This document shows positions 1 through 8,600 of a DNA stretch of 20,756 nt, in pieces (the stretch's first letter is position 1; every line of letters starts with the position of its first letter). The DNA is from Treponemataceae bacterium. GTDB taxonomy: Bacteria > Spirochaetota > Spirochaetia > Treponematales > Treponemataceae. Below the pieces are notes generated by a model. That model was not told the origin of the DNA. It was given only the letters and a program-made list of their open reading frames with translations, and ran no database searches. Position numbers and translations under genes: made by a program. The stretch covers positions 1 through 20,756 of the forward strand of contig JAKSTS010000031.1 of the NCBI GenBank assembly GCA_024402455.1, written 5' to 3'.

Positions 1-55
1 AAACAATAAAAATAAATAACATAAAGTTTGTGGAGAAGTTTATGAAAAAGATTAT
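1..55 (+). repeat. Direct repeat copy 1: leader, RBS and start of signal peptide
   Basis: This stretch is identical, base for base, to 1034-1088. It covers an A-rich leader, the GGAGAAG ribosome binding site, the ATG at 42 and the first codons (MKKI) of the downstream gene. Identity stops inside the signal-peptide codons. Because copy 1 begins at the window edge, the repeat may extend further left. Confidence 0.9.
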
Positions 56-815
56 AGCTGCAATATTCTTTGTGGTGTTTTCTGTTTCGATTTATGCAGA
101 AAATTTGGATAACAAGTTTGAAGTTTATATGCTTCAAAGCAGCGTAAAGGATTTAACTTTTATACCAAAAATAAAATCTGATTTTGGTTTCGTTGCTGCT
201 TTTTATGAAAGATTGTGTCTTCCTTTCTGTTTGTTGGATAAAGCTAAACAAGATGATTTACGGAATTGCTGTTACTACATAAATAAAAGCTTGAAGGAAG
301 GGAAACGGGTTTCTTTAGTGGTAAAGAATTATAAAGATGGTAAAGACTTAATATTCAATTTTGGTCAATGGCCAGACACTCCCAGTATTTTAGTAGTATC
401 AAATTATGATATTGTAGAACAAAGAATCTTGGATGAAGGAGAAGATTTAAGTAATGCTATGGGATTAGCGTATTATTTCATTGATGGCTATATAATTAGA
501 TATGCAAATACAGAAGAAGCTGTTTTTGAGAATGACAATTTGGAATATGCAAAAAACATGTTGTATGATGGAAACATAAAAAATAACAAGCAAATTAAAA
601 CCATTCTTGAAAATGAAATTAAAAATACCCCAACACCAGCTGCATATATATATTTAGCTCAATATTACTTCAATGAAAGACAGGTAAAAAAAGGCTTGAG
701 TATTTTAAATCAAAATAAAAGCTTCATTGAGTCAACAGATGATAAAGATATCTTAGATTTGTATAGATGTGCATATGAAGAAGGCAAGGCACTGGAATTG
801 ATTTACAAAAATTAA
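42..815 (+). CDS. Exported protein of unknown function
   Basis: I do not recognise this protein; no enzyme motif is visible. It opens with a signal peptide (MKKI, then a hydrophobic run to about residue 19, likely cut after YAE or SIYA), so it should be periplasmic or secreted. The C-terminal third (roughly residues 180-255) is helical and TPR-like, with an AAYIYLAQYYFNERQ-type repeat. The open frame extends to a GTG at 30, but the ATG at 42 is preferred because GGAGAAG lies 3-9 bases upstream of it and the protein then starts with a normal signal peptide. Codon use is rich in AT-ending codons (TTA, ATA), unlike purL further on. A strong terminator follows. The leader is duplicated in front of the next gene, which suggests shared control or origin by local duplication. 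Confidence 0.75.
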   Translation: MKKIIAAIFFVVFSVSIYAENLDNKFEVYMLQSSVKDLTFIPKIKSDFGFVAAFYERLCLPFCLLDKAKQDDLRNCCYYINKSLKEGKRVSLVVKNYKDGKDLIFNFGQWPDTPSILVVSNYDIVEQRILDEGEDLSNAMGLAYYFIDGYIIRYANTEEAVFENDNLEYAKNMLYDGNIKNNKQIKTILENEIKNTPTPAAYIYLAQYYFNERQVKKGLSILNQNKSFIESTDDKDILDLYRCAYEEGKALELIYKN

Positions 816-864
816 TTTTATGAACATAAGAAACGCAAAACGCTGTATTTCTCAATAATTGTAC

Positions 865-901
865 AAAGCCTTGCACGGCAAACACTGTGCAGGGCTTTTT
901 T
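865..901 (+). terminator. Rho-independent terminator
   Basis: Arms at 865-876 and 887-898 form a 12-bp stem with one G-T wobble around a 10-base loop. The T-run overlaps the end of the right arm and continues to 902. It ends the transcript of the first exported protein. Confidence 0.85.
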
Positions 902-1033
902 TAACAAGCCTTATTTTATCAATTCAAAAAAAACACTTCTGCTTAATTTTTTTTGCTGTGCAAAAATGGTTTTGTGCCTTAAAATAAATTTTGTGCTGTT
1001 ATTTCCTTGTATAGTTTAAAGCCAGCACATAAA

Positions 1034-1088
1034 AAACAATAAAAATAAATAACATAAAGTTTGTGGAGAAGTTTATGAAAAAGATTAT
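1034..1088 (+). repeat. Direct repeat copy 2: leader, RBS and start of signal peptide
   Basis: Second copy of the 55-bp sequence at 1-55, again placed so that the GGAGAAG site and ATG (1075) start a gene with the signal-peptide beginning MKKII. The sequence left of 1034 cannot be compared because copy 1 starts at the window edge. A TATAGT box at 1010-1015 could be the -10 element of a promoter feeding this leader, but I see no convincing -35. Confidence 0.9.
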
Positions 1089-1521
1089 TTGCGGTGTATT
1101 AATAATTACGTTTTGTTTATTCAGTTTGTCTGCAAAAGATGTTTTTATAGGCAACTGGGAACTTGAAATTCTTGGAAGTTCTGAAAAATGGATTTTTACA
1201 CATGATGATACAGCAAGTTCTATTACTGCAAATAATCGAACTATTAAGCAAAGGATTGTTATTGATGAAACCGAGCAAACTATTGTAATTCCATTATTAA
1301 CTGAGCTTGCTGATTCTTTCAGCTATGTATTAAATGAAGATGGCATAATTGATTTGTATGTTCCAGGTGAATTCAATGTTGATTTTTCAGCATTTTTGAC
1401 ACAAAACCTTGATGTTGAAAATGCGCAAAATTCCGTAACAGCTGATGCATATAAAAAACTGATTATAGCGATGGAAAAAGCTATGCATGATATTCCGATT
1501 ATCAGGCTTCGTAAAATTTAA
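1075..1521 (+). CDS. Small exported protein of unknown function
   Basis: About 148 residues, not recognised. The N-terminus is a signal peptide (MKKII, then hydrophobic to about residue 19, with a likely cleavage site after SLSA before KDVF). The mature part, about 128 residues, reads as alternating short beta strands (VFIGNWELEIL, RIVIDETEQTIVI), followed by a C-terminal helix (YKKLIIAMEKAMHDI). The GNWELE start resembles small lipocalin-like or stress-sensor domains, but this is only a resemblance. The ATG at 1075 is chosen over the upstream in-frame GTG because of the GGAGAAG spacing. Only 45 bases separate it from the NhaC gene and no terminator lies between, so the two may share a transcript. 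Confidence 0.7.
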   Translation: MKKIICGVLIITFCLFSLSAKDVFIGNWELEILGSSEKWIFTHDDTASSITANNRTIKQRIVIDETEQTIVIPLLTELADSFSYVLNEDGIIDLYVPGEFNVDFSAFLTQNLDVENAQNSVTADAYKKLIIAMEKAMHDIPIIRLRKI

Positions 1522-1566
1522 TTAAGGATATTTTTAGAAATACACTGATCTAAGGAGATTAGACAA

Positions 1567-3099
1567 ATGAACATGATTGGAACATTCTGGGCTTTAATCC
1601 CGGCAATTGTGGCAATTGTACTTGCGCTTTGTACTAAAGAGGTTTATTCATCTTTATTCATCGGCATTGTTGTTGGAGCTGTATTTTTCGTATTAGATCC
1701 GGCTTCCGGGGCAACAGGTTTTTCTGGTTTTTTGAATCATCTGTTTTCTGATGGTTTGGTTGCTTCAATTGCTGACGCTTACAACATCGGTATTTTGATT
1801 TTCATGGTTATTCTTGGAACTATGATTGCTCTTATGAATAAAGCTGGTGGTTCTGCTGCTTTTGGAAACTGGGCAAAAACACACATAAAATCAAAGGCTG
1901 GTGCACAGATTGCAACAATTCTTCTTGGAATTTTGATTTTTATTGATGACTATTTTAACTGCCTTACTGTTGGTTCGGTTATGAAGCCAATTACAGACAA
2001 ACATGGTGTTTCAAAAGAAAAGCTTGCCTATCTTATTGATGCAACTGCAGCACCTGTCTGCATTATTGCACCAATTTCATCATGGGCAGCTGCTGTTTCT
2101 GGCTTTGTAACAGAAGGCGAAAACGGAATTGCACTTTTCTGCAAGGCAATTCCTTTCAACTTCTATGCAATTCTGACAATTGCAATGATGCTTACACTTG
2201 TCTTTATGAAATTTGAATATGGACCAATGGCAAAATATGAAAACAGCATTGACAGTATGAAAGAATCAGCTGGTGTACTTGAAAAAGAAGAAACAAAAGG
2301 CAAAGTCATTGACTTGATTATTCCTGTTGTATTTTTGATTGTGCTTTGTGTTATTGGCATGATTTATTCCGGCGGTTTTTTTGACAGTGAATCTGAATCA
2401 TATCATCATTTTATGATTGCATTCTCTAATTCTGATGCTTCTGTCGGTCTTGTCATCGGTTCAACAGGTGCTCTTATTCTTTCAATAATTTATTTTATTT
2501 GCAGAAAAAACCTCAAATTTAACGAAGCATTTGGATGCATTCCAGAAGGTTTTAAGGCAATGGTTCCGGCTATTCTTATTTTGTGCATGGCATGGACTTT
2601 GAAAGGAATGACAGATTCTCTTCAGGCAAAAGATTATGTTGCAAATGTTGTTGCAGGTTCTGCAGCCGGACTCAAGATGTTCCTGCCTGCAATTATTTTT
2701 GTAATTGCTTGTTTCCTTGCTTTTGCAACTGGAACTTCATGGGGAACATTCGGCATTTTGATTCCAATTTGTATTGCTGCTTTCCCAGAAGGTGCAATCC
2801 GCATTGTTTCAATTTCTGCCTGTATGGCTGGTGCTGTCTGCGGCGACCACTGTTCACCAATTTCTGATACAACAATTATGGCTTCTGCCGGTGCACAGTG
2901 TAACCACGTAAACCATGTAAGCACGCAGCTTCCGTATGCAATTACTGTTGCTGTAATTTCGTTTGTAACATTCATCATCGCAGGCATTACGCTGAATCTT
3001 GGAATTATTGCTTCAGGAATTATTTCATGGATTTGCGGTCTTGGTCTTTTGATTGGAACTTTATTCGTCCTTAAAAAGATTTACGCTAAAAAAGCATAA
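1567..3099 (+). CDS. nhaC: NhaC-family Na+/H+ antiporter
   Basis: Integral membrane antiporter of the NhaC family, 510 residues, predicted to exchange Na+ (or an organic acid/cation pair) for protons across the inner membrane. Many hydrophobic segments run along the whole length. Family signatures are visible: GTMIALMNKAGG around residues 84-95, the acidic FIDDYFNCLTVGS segment (Asp127, Asp128), the ATAAPVCIIAPISSWAA stretch around 159-175, and GDHCSPISDTTIMASAG near the C-terminal third. Length and motif order fit the family. The start is supported by AAGGAG at 1552-1557. Related members are lactate/malate or amino-acid antiporters, so the substrate is not certain. It may be cotranscribed with the small exported protein upstream. 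A strong hairpin follows the stop codon. Confidence 0.85.
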   Translation: MNMIGTFWALIPAIVAIVLALCTKEVYSSLFIGIVVGAVFFVLDPASGATGFSGFLNHLFSDGLVASIADAYNIGILIFMVILGTMIALMNKAGGSAAFGNWAKTHIKSKAGAQIATILLGILIFIDDYFNCLTVGSVMKPITDKHGVSKEKLAYLIDATAAPVCIIAPISSWAAAVSGFVTEGENGIALFCKAIPFNFYAILTIAMMLTLVFMKFEYGPMAKYENSIDSMKESAGVLEKEETKGKVIDLIIPVVFLIVLCVIGMIYSGGFFDSESESYHHFMIAFSNSDASVGLVIGSTGALILSIIYFICRKNLKFNEAFGCIPEGFKAMVPAILILCMAWTLKGMTDSLQAKDYVANVVAGSAAGLKMFLPAIIFVIACFLAFATGTSWGTFGILIPICIAAFPEGAIRIVSISACMAGAVCGDHCSPISDTTIMASAGAQCNHVNHVSTQLPYAITVAVISFVTFIIAGITLNLGIIASGIISWICGLGLLIGTLFVLKKIYAKKA

Positions 3100-3112
3100 G
3101 CATTAAAACTTA

Positions 3113-3165
3113 TCTGCCAATTCTGCACAGCCGAACTTTCTGTCTGGTTGTGCAGGTTTGGCAGA
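3113..3165 (+). terminator. Long intercistronic hairpin, possible terminator
   Basis: Two 20-base arms (3113-3132 and 3146-3165) pair with three mismatches, forming a long stem around a 13-base loop. There is no T-tract after it: the right arm runs into A-rich sequence and then the GAAGG site of the next gene. It could be an intrinsic terminator of reduced strength or an mRNA-stabilising hairpin at the 3' end of the NhaC message. Confidence 0.5.
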
Positions 3166-3186
3166 CAGATAAATCGAAGGTAAAAA

Positions 3187-3789
3187 ATGAATCCAAAAAA
3201 ACTTATAGCTTTTGTTATTTCTGTATTTTGTATTTCAATAATTAGCTGTAATTCCAAAAAAGAAGAATCAACGGAAAAAGAAATATACAATGCGAATATA
3301 ATTAATCAAAGTACTTTAATAATAAGTGACAGTAATAATCGGCAGATATTTAAATTTAATTGGGATGAAGCAAAATCGAAATATAAAAATGCAGATACTA
3401 TTTATGAATTAGGTTGGAATTCAGATTATAGTAAATATTGGTTTTGGTCAGTTGTCCCGTGTAAAATTATTTATATTGCATGCTACGACGTAACATCAAA
3501 TAAATTAAATTTATTTAATCCACCAAATGATAATGGAGTATTTTATACTGATTATTGTTTTGATTTTGAGAAAGGAATATTTTTCTATTCCGATGCTTTT
3601 TCTCTTCAAGATGCTGTTGATTTAGAAATTTTCAAAAATACGGTTTTTTATTTAAAAAGTTATTATGTATTTACTAAACAAGAAAAAACTATTGACAGTC
3701 AGCAAGGTCGTAAGTTTTCTCCAAGAATAGAAAATAATGAATTGATATATGTAAAAGATAATAAAACTTTATCATTTAAGTATAAATGA
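3187..3789 (+). CDS. Putative lipoprotein of unknown function
   Basis: A 200-residue protein that begins MNPKKLIAF and runs through a hydrophobic stretch to SIISCNS. This is a typical lipobox, with Cys21 as the lipidated residue, so the product is probably anchored to the inner or outer membrane. After a charged linker (KKEESTEKE) the chain is rich in Asn, Tyr and Phe, with repeated short beta strands such as LIISDSNNRQIFKFNW. That could be a small propeller-like or beta-sandwich fold, but nothing specific can be named. GAAGG at 3176-3180 is a suitable ribosome binding site. Codon use is much more AT-rich than in NhaC or PurL, which hints at recent acquisition or weak expression. Confidence 0.7.
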   Translation: MNPKKLIAFVISVFCISIISCNSKKEESTEKEIYNANIINQSTLIISDSNNRQIFKFNWDEAKSKYKNADTIYELGWNSDYSKYWFWSVVPCKIIYIACYDVTSNKLNLFNPPNDNGVFYTDYCFDFEKGIFFYSDAFSLQDAVDLEIFKNTVFYLKSYYVFTKQEKTIDSQQGRKFSPRIENNELIYVKDNKTLSFKYK

Positions 3790-3827
3790 TAAAACAGCTT
3801 TCAGAGTTCTGTTGATCAGGCTTGAGT

Positions 3828-3864
3828 GAATGCACTTGCGGTTATACCAGGATTCAATGCATTC
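3828..3864. repeat. Inverted repeat, 7-bp arms
   Basis: GAATGCA at 3828-3834 and TGCATTC at 3858-3864 are perfect inverted copies separated by 23 bases. It lies between the lipoprotein stop and the regulator remnant. There is no T-tract, so it is not an obvious terminator; it may be a binding site or chance. Confidence 0.3.
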
Positions 3865-3886
3865 GAAAATTGCGTTTTAGCCATTT

Positions 3887-4057
3887 TTATTTTAAATTAG
3901 CAATAGCTTCTTCTAATAATTTAATCGTTTTTGAATTATCAATTTTAATTTTTTTATCTTCGCCTGTTGCAAGAAATTCTACGGATGTGTCTAAAGCTTT
4001 TGCAATTTTTATTGCCTGGTCAACATTTGGCAGGCAGCTTTTTTTATTCAAAGCAGG
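3887..4057 (-). pseudogene. C-terminal remnant of an XRE-family (HTH) regulator
   Basis: Read on the minus strand, this open stretch of 56 residues carries NKKSCLPNVDQAIKIAKALD followed by TSVEFLATGED and ends in a helix, KTIKLLEEAIANLK, before a TAA at 3889-3887. This pattern (Pro-Asn-hydrophobic-Asp, AxKIAKAL, xSVEFLATGE) is typical of the last helices of XRE/Cro-type helix-turn-helix domains. The recognition helix and the N-terminal part are missing: the frame is blocked by TAG at 4060-4058, and the upstream 140 bases hold no coding sequence for the missing helices in any frame I read. There is no start codon with a ribosome binding site. I take it as a truncated gene. A plus-strand open frame over the same bases (3822-4061) is its shadow. 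Confidence 0.75.
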
Positions 4058-4095
4058 CTAAAAATATTTTTCTAAAAGCAGCACAAATGTATTAA

Positions 4096-4112
4096 ATTAT
4101 GTTTGACATAAT
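4096..4112. promoter_or_regulatory. 17-bp perfect palindrome, candidate operator
   Basis: ATTATGT-TTG-ACATAAT is a perfect dyad with 7-base arms and a 3-base centre. Its centre and right arm contain the TTGACA -35 element of the promoter that follows, a position where a dimeric repressor would block RNA polymerase. The adjacent regulator remnant on the minus strand makes an XRE-type operator the simplest reading. Confidence 0.6.
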
Positions 4113-4131
4113 ATGTAAAAGTGTTTATAAA
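4103..4131 (+). promoter_or_regulatory. Near-consensus sigma-70 promoter
   Basis: TTGACA (4103-4108), a 17-base spacer and TATAAA (4126-4131) match the housekeeping consensus closely. Transcription would start near 4138 and give a leader of about 75 bases for the exported protein at 4213. Confidence 0.75.
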
Positions 4132-4212
4132 TAATTGTAAATCAAACTGGATTTCTTAAAAAACAGTTGTTCTATGATTTTAATATGTCCAGATTAAGAA
4201 AAGGTAAAAAAA

Positions 4213-5472
4213 ATGAAAATCAAATTAATTTCAGTTTTAGTCATTGTCCTGTTTCTGTGCTGTTCAAAAATTGCAGCTTCGCCTGCGGCAATTAATTTTG
4301 ACAATCTGCCAAAAGATGAAAAATTCAGCAAGTTATTTGCAGATTTTGAAAATGTTTATGAATCAATCTGCTATTCAGATTTTAATCATAAAGATTCAAA
4401 AAAAGAAGCTTTGACAGCTGCCAATAAATTGTACAGGCATCTTAATGGCAAACGGAACCTCAATTATGATGAAAACCTTTCAAAATTGCTTGTAATGCGT
4501 TGTCTTTATAATTATGACGAAATTACATCTGCTCAAATTGAAAAAGAATTTTCAAAAATAGAGAAGGCTTTTCCGGACAATGCAGAACATAACTGGATTT
4601 ATGGAAATTATCTGGTTTCTGCCGGCAAAAATTTAGACGGCATAAATAAACTGGAAAAGTACATGAAAATGAAAGAATATAAAATTAATTCATTTTTCAT
4701 TCAGAATTATGCTTATGCTCAGATGATTAGCGGACTTCCGGTTAATGCTTATTATTCAATTACTAACGGCGGAAACATTCCGGAAAATCAGGTTGCTAAC
4801 CAGCAGCTGCTTACAATGATTAAAAATAATTTAAAAGAATCTGATGTTGCACAAACTTATAATAAAGACGAAGCCTGGAGAATTTCTCAGGACGAAGATG
4901 GTTTTAGCTATATGTACAGTACAATGTTAGGCATTTCTGTTCCATGTAAAAGTAACTGGCCTCTTAGATACAGTTCTTTTAATTCAGACTCTCCGGCAAT
5001 ATGTGCATTGAGCCCGAACGATTTTACTTTAGAAGGCAAAGAACTTGCCATAAGTTTTCTTGTCATGGCATATCCTGAATCATATTATTCAGATCAGATT
5101 AAACAGAAATATTTGAAAACAATGAATGTAATTAATTCTGAAACTGTAAAAATTGATAATAAAGATTTTGAAAAATATACATTTGAAGATTTGTCTAAAT
5201 ATGATGATGCAAGAAAAGGTGCCAGGGGATATTTATATTATGGAAAAATTACTCCAGTTCAATATTCCGGCACACACATTGAACATAAAATTGATTGTTC
5301 AAAACTTGCAAAGGATAATGATGGACAGGCAAAATATTTTGCAATTGCGCCGACACAAAAGCGCATAAATGAACCTGTAAATATTATAATTATTGTTGAT
5401 TCATGTAATGCTGTTGCTGATGAAACAGTTAAACTGGTAGATGAAATGTTTGCCAGAACAAGATTTGAATAA
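4213..5472 (+). CDS. Exported protein of unknown function, TPR-like N-terminal half
   Basis: 419 residues, not recognised. The N-terminus (MKIK, then hydrophobic to about residue 16) is a signal peptide. Cleavage could be after an AAS site near residue 23, or the two cysteines at 16-17 could serve as an imperfect lipobox. Residues about 90-190 look like TPR-type helical pairs (AEHNWIYGNYLVSAGKNLDG, FFIQNYAYAQMISGL). The C-terminal part (about 230-419) alternates beta strands and helices (LGISVPCKSNWPLRY, LAISFLVMAYPESYY, VNIIIIVDS), reminiscent of PsbP-like periplasmic domains, but this is a guess. AAAGG at 4201-4204 precedes the ATG. It has its own strong promoter with an operator-like palindrome, so it may be regulated or, with the regulator gone, constitutive. 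Confidence 0.75.
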   Translation: MKIKLISVLVIVLFLCCSKIAASPAAINFDNLPKDEKFSKLFADFENVYESICYSDFNHKDSKKEALTAANKLYRHLNGKRNLNYDENLSKLLVMRCLYNYDEITSAQIEKEFSKIEKAFPDNAEHNWIYGNYLVSAGKNLDGINKLEKYMKMKEYKINSFFIQNYAYAQMISGLPVNAYYSITNGGNIPENQVANQQLLTMIKNNLKESDVAQTYNKDEAWRISQDEDGFSYMYSTMLGISVPCKSNWPLRYSSFNSDSPAICALSPNDFTLEGKELAISFLVMAYPESYYSDQIKQKYLKTMNVINSETVKIDNKDFEKYTFEDLSKYDDARKGARGYLYYGKITPVQYSGTHIEHKIDCSKLAKDNDGQAKYFAIAPTQKRINEPVNIIIIVDSCNAVADETVKLVDEMFARTRFE

Positions 5473-5481
5473 AAGCAGGTT

Positions 5482-5503
5482 TTGCCGTCTGTGAAGGCGG
5501 CAA
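5482..5503 (+). terminator. Hairpin with GTGA tetraloop, probable weak terminator
   Basis: Arms 5482-5490 and 5495-5503 pair over 9 bp with one G-T wobble around a GTGA (GNRA) loop. The following TATTTGAAA is only weakly T-rich. It sits 9 bases after the stop of the exported protein and before the purL promoter. Confidence 0.5.
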
Positions 5504-5600
5504 TATTTGAAATGCTGTAAAAACGCATTTTAAAGCTTGAAAAAACTGCAAGACTGTGCGGAATTCTTCTATATAAATTGTTTTGTAATGCAACTTTGTA

Positions 5601-5629
5601 TTGTCTTTTTTGGCGTTTCTACATATACT
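5601..5629 (+). promoter_or_regulatory. purL promoter placed for a leaderless start
   Basis: TTGTCT (5601-5606), a 17-base spacer and TATACT (5624-5629). The -10 box ends only 6 bases before the purL ATG at 5636, so the expected transcription start coincides with the start codon. Confidence 0.6.
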
Positions 5630-5635
5630 TGTCGC

Positions 5636-8600
5636 ATGTTCCGTCTTTATATTGAAAGAAAATCAGATTTTTCTAATGAAGCAAAGCGTATTTATTCTGA
5701 GATTACCGGCTTTCTCGGAATCAGCGCTGTTAAAGCTGTACGTTATTTGAACCGGTATGATATTGAGAATGTCTCTGAAGACATTTGCCGCAATGCTGCT
5801 ACACGTATTTTTTCTGAGCCACAGAGCGATGTGTGTTATTTTACACATTTCCCGTTGAAGCCAAATGAAACAGCAATTATCTGGGAATATCTTCCGGGGC
5901 AGTACGATCAGCGTGCCGACAGTGCTGAACAGTGTCTGTCTTTGCTGGCTGCAAATGCCGGCGAAAAAGATGCAAGTCCAAAAGTGCGCTGTGCAAAGCT
6001 TGTTCTTCTTGAAGGCACAATAAGCGACGATGAACGCAAAAAAATTGAGCGCTATTTGATTAACCCTGTTGATTCTCGTCTTGCATCTCCTGAAATTCCA
6101 GAAACATTAACAATGAATGTAACTCAACCTGGAGACATTCCAGTTTTTGACGGTTTTACAGATATGTCATCTGCTGAACTTTCGGCAATGCGCGAAAAAA
6201 TGGGCCTTGCAATGGATGATGCAGACCTTGCTTTTATGCAGACTTATTTCAAAAAAGAAGGCAGAAACCCGACAGAAACAGAAGTTCGTGTTCTTGATAC
6301 TTACTGGTCTGACCACTGCCGCCATACAACTTTTAACACTGTACTTGACGATGTTAAAATTGAAGAAGGTGGAATTTCTTCTCCTCTTACGGCATCTCTC
6401 GAAGAATATCGTGCAATTCGTGACGAGCTTTATGGTGAGCGCGCAAAGAAAGGTGCTGCAAACAAAAAGCCCCTTACACTTATGGATATGGCCTGCATCG
6501 GTGCAAAATATCTTAAAAAGCACGGCAAGCTTGATGACATTGAACTTTCTGAAGAAATCAATGCATGTTCAATTTATATAGATGTAGATACGGCAGATTA
6601 TTCTACTGGCGTTATTGAACCTGAACACAAAACAGAACGCTGGCTGCTTCAGTTCAAAAATGAAACACATAACCATCCGACAGAAATTGAACCTTTTGGT
6701 GGTGCTGCAACTTGTATTGGTGGCGCAATCCGCGATCCTCTTTCTGGTCGTGCATGGGTTTATCAGAGCCTTCGTGTTACTGGTGCTGCTGATCCGACTG
6801 TACCTTTAAGCCAGACACGTGAAGGCAAACTTCCTCAGATGAAGCTTACACGTGAAGCTGCTCAAGGTTTCAGTTCTTATGGAAATCAGATTGGTCTTAC
6901 AACCGGTCAGGTTGCCGAAGTTTATCACCCTGGTTTTGAAGCAAAACGCATGGAACTTGGTGCTGTTATTGCTGCTGTTCCGGCTGATGTTGTTATGCGC
7001 GAAGAGCCTGATGCAGGCGACTGCATTGTTCTTGTTGGTGGTGGTACTGGTCGTGACGGCATTGGTGGTGCAACTGGTTCTTCAAAGGCACACAATGTTA
7101 AGTCTGTTACAACTGCTGCTGCAGAAGTTCAGAAAGGCAATGCTGTTGAAGAGCGCAAGATTCAGCGTCTTTTTAGAAACCGCGAAGTAAGCCGCATGAT
7201 TCGCCGCTGCAATGACTTTGGTGCCGGCGGTGTTTCTGTTGCTGTTGGTGAACTTGCACCAGGTCTTGAAATCAATCTTGATTTGGTTCCAAAAAAATAT
7301 GAAGGTTTGAACGGAACTGAACTTGCTATTTCTGAAAGCCAGGAACGCATGGCTATTGTAGTCCGCAAAAAGGATGTTGATGCACTTATTAAAGCTGCAA
7401 AAGCTGAAAACTTAAATGCTGTTCAGATTGCAACTGTTACAGATACAAACCGCCTCATCATGAAATGGTGCGGCAAAACAATCGTTGACATTGACAGGGC
7501 TTTCCTTGATACAGCCGGTGCAAGCCGCAATGCAAAAGCTACAATCAGTGCCGTTAAAAAAGACGATTCTCCTTTGTGCAGTTCTCTTGACTGTGTTGAA
7601 AAGCTGCTTGCTGACAACAAAGGCACAAAACTTGGCGAAGCCTGGATTGCAAACATGAAAGACCTTGCTGTTTGTTCTCAGCGTGGTTTGAGTGAACGTT
7701 TCGACGGTTCAATCGGTTCAAGTACAATAACTTTCCCGATGGGCGGCCGTTATCAGTCAACTCCAGAAAATGGCTGTGTTGCAAAAATACCTGTGCTTGC
7801 TCCTTGCGAAACAAACACAGCAAGCCTTATGACTTTTGGTTATGATCCTCGTGTTGCAAGCTGGTCTCCATATCATGGTGCTCAAGTTGCTGTTCTTCAT
7901 TCTCTTGCAAGAATTGCAGCAATGGGTGGACTTCCAGAAAGCTGCCGTTTGACTTTCCAGGAATATTTTGAAAGAACTTCTTCTGAAAAGGCATGGGGCA
8001 AACCTGCTGCTGCACTTTTAGGTGCCTTGTCTGCACAGACAGCAATGGGAACAGCTTCTATTGGTGGAAAAGACAGTATGAGCGGTTCTTTTGCAGATAT
8101 TAATGTTCCACCGACACTTGTTTCGTTTGCTGTTGCAACAGAAGATGCAAGAAACATTACAAGCGGTGCTTTCAAGAAAGATGGAAGTTCTGTTTATTTG
8201 ATTCCATGTGCATATACAGACGATTTGACACCAAATTTTGGTGCTTTCAAAGAAACAACAAAAGCCCTGCATTCCCTTACAAAGGCAAATCTTGTAAATG
8301 CACTTTATCCTGTTAGTGCTGGTGGAATTGCCGAAGCCGTTACAAAAATGTCTTTCGGTAACAAGATTGGTCTTGCATTTGATTCAGATTTCTTTGCCAA
8401 ACTGCAGAATGCAACAGCCGTTCAGTCTAAAGTTCTTGCTGCAAAAAACAAGACAGATTTAAGCTGGCTTTTGTTCCTTCCATTGTATGGTTCAATTATT
8501 GCAGAAGTATCTGCAGAAAACTGCGCAGCTTTCGAAAAATCTTTGCCTGTTGCATTTAAGCTTGGTACAACGCTTAAAGACCAGCAGATTAAAGTTAAAG

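Noticed and set aside
30..41. GTG at 30 (and the matching codon at 1063) as start
   Set aside because: The GGAG ribosome binding site overlaps these codons; the ATG four codons later has correct spacing and gives a clean signal peptide.
2583..2987. Cys-rich open frame and minus-strand frames inside the antiporter gene
   Set aside because: Shadows of a strongly supported membrane protein gene; no start signals and no family resemblance.
3822..4061. Plus-strand open frame of 79 codons
   Set aside because: Cys/Phe-rich, with no ribosome binding site and no family resemblance. The opposite strand of the same bases encodes a recognisable XRE-domain remnant, which explains the open frame.
4152..4201. 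TTTCTTAA...TTAAGAAA inverted repeat touching the ribosome binding site of the 4213 gene
   Set aside because: The loop would be 34 bases long and the arms are AT-only, common by chance in such DNA; not enough to call a regulatory hairpin.
5537..5635. N-terminal extension of PurL from a TTG codon
   Set aside because: Homologous long PurLs begin at the FRLYIERK segment, and the extension overlaps the -35/-10 elements. It has no Shine-Dalgarno.
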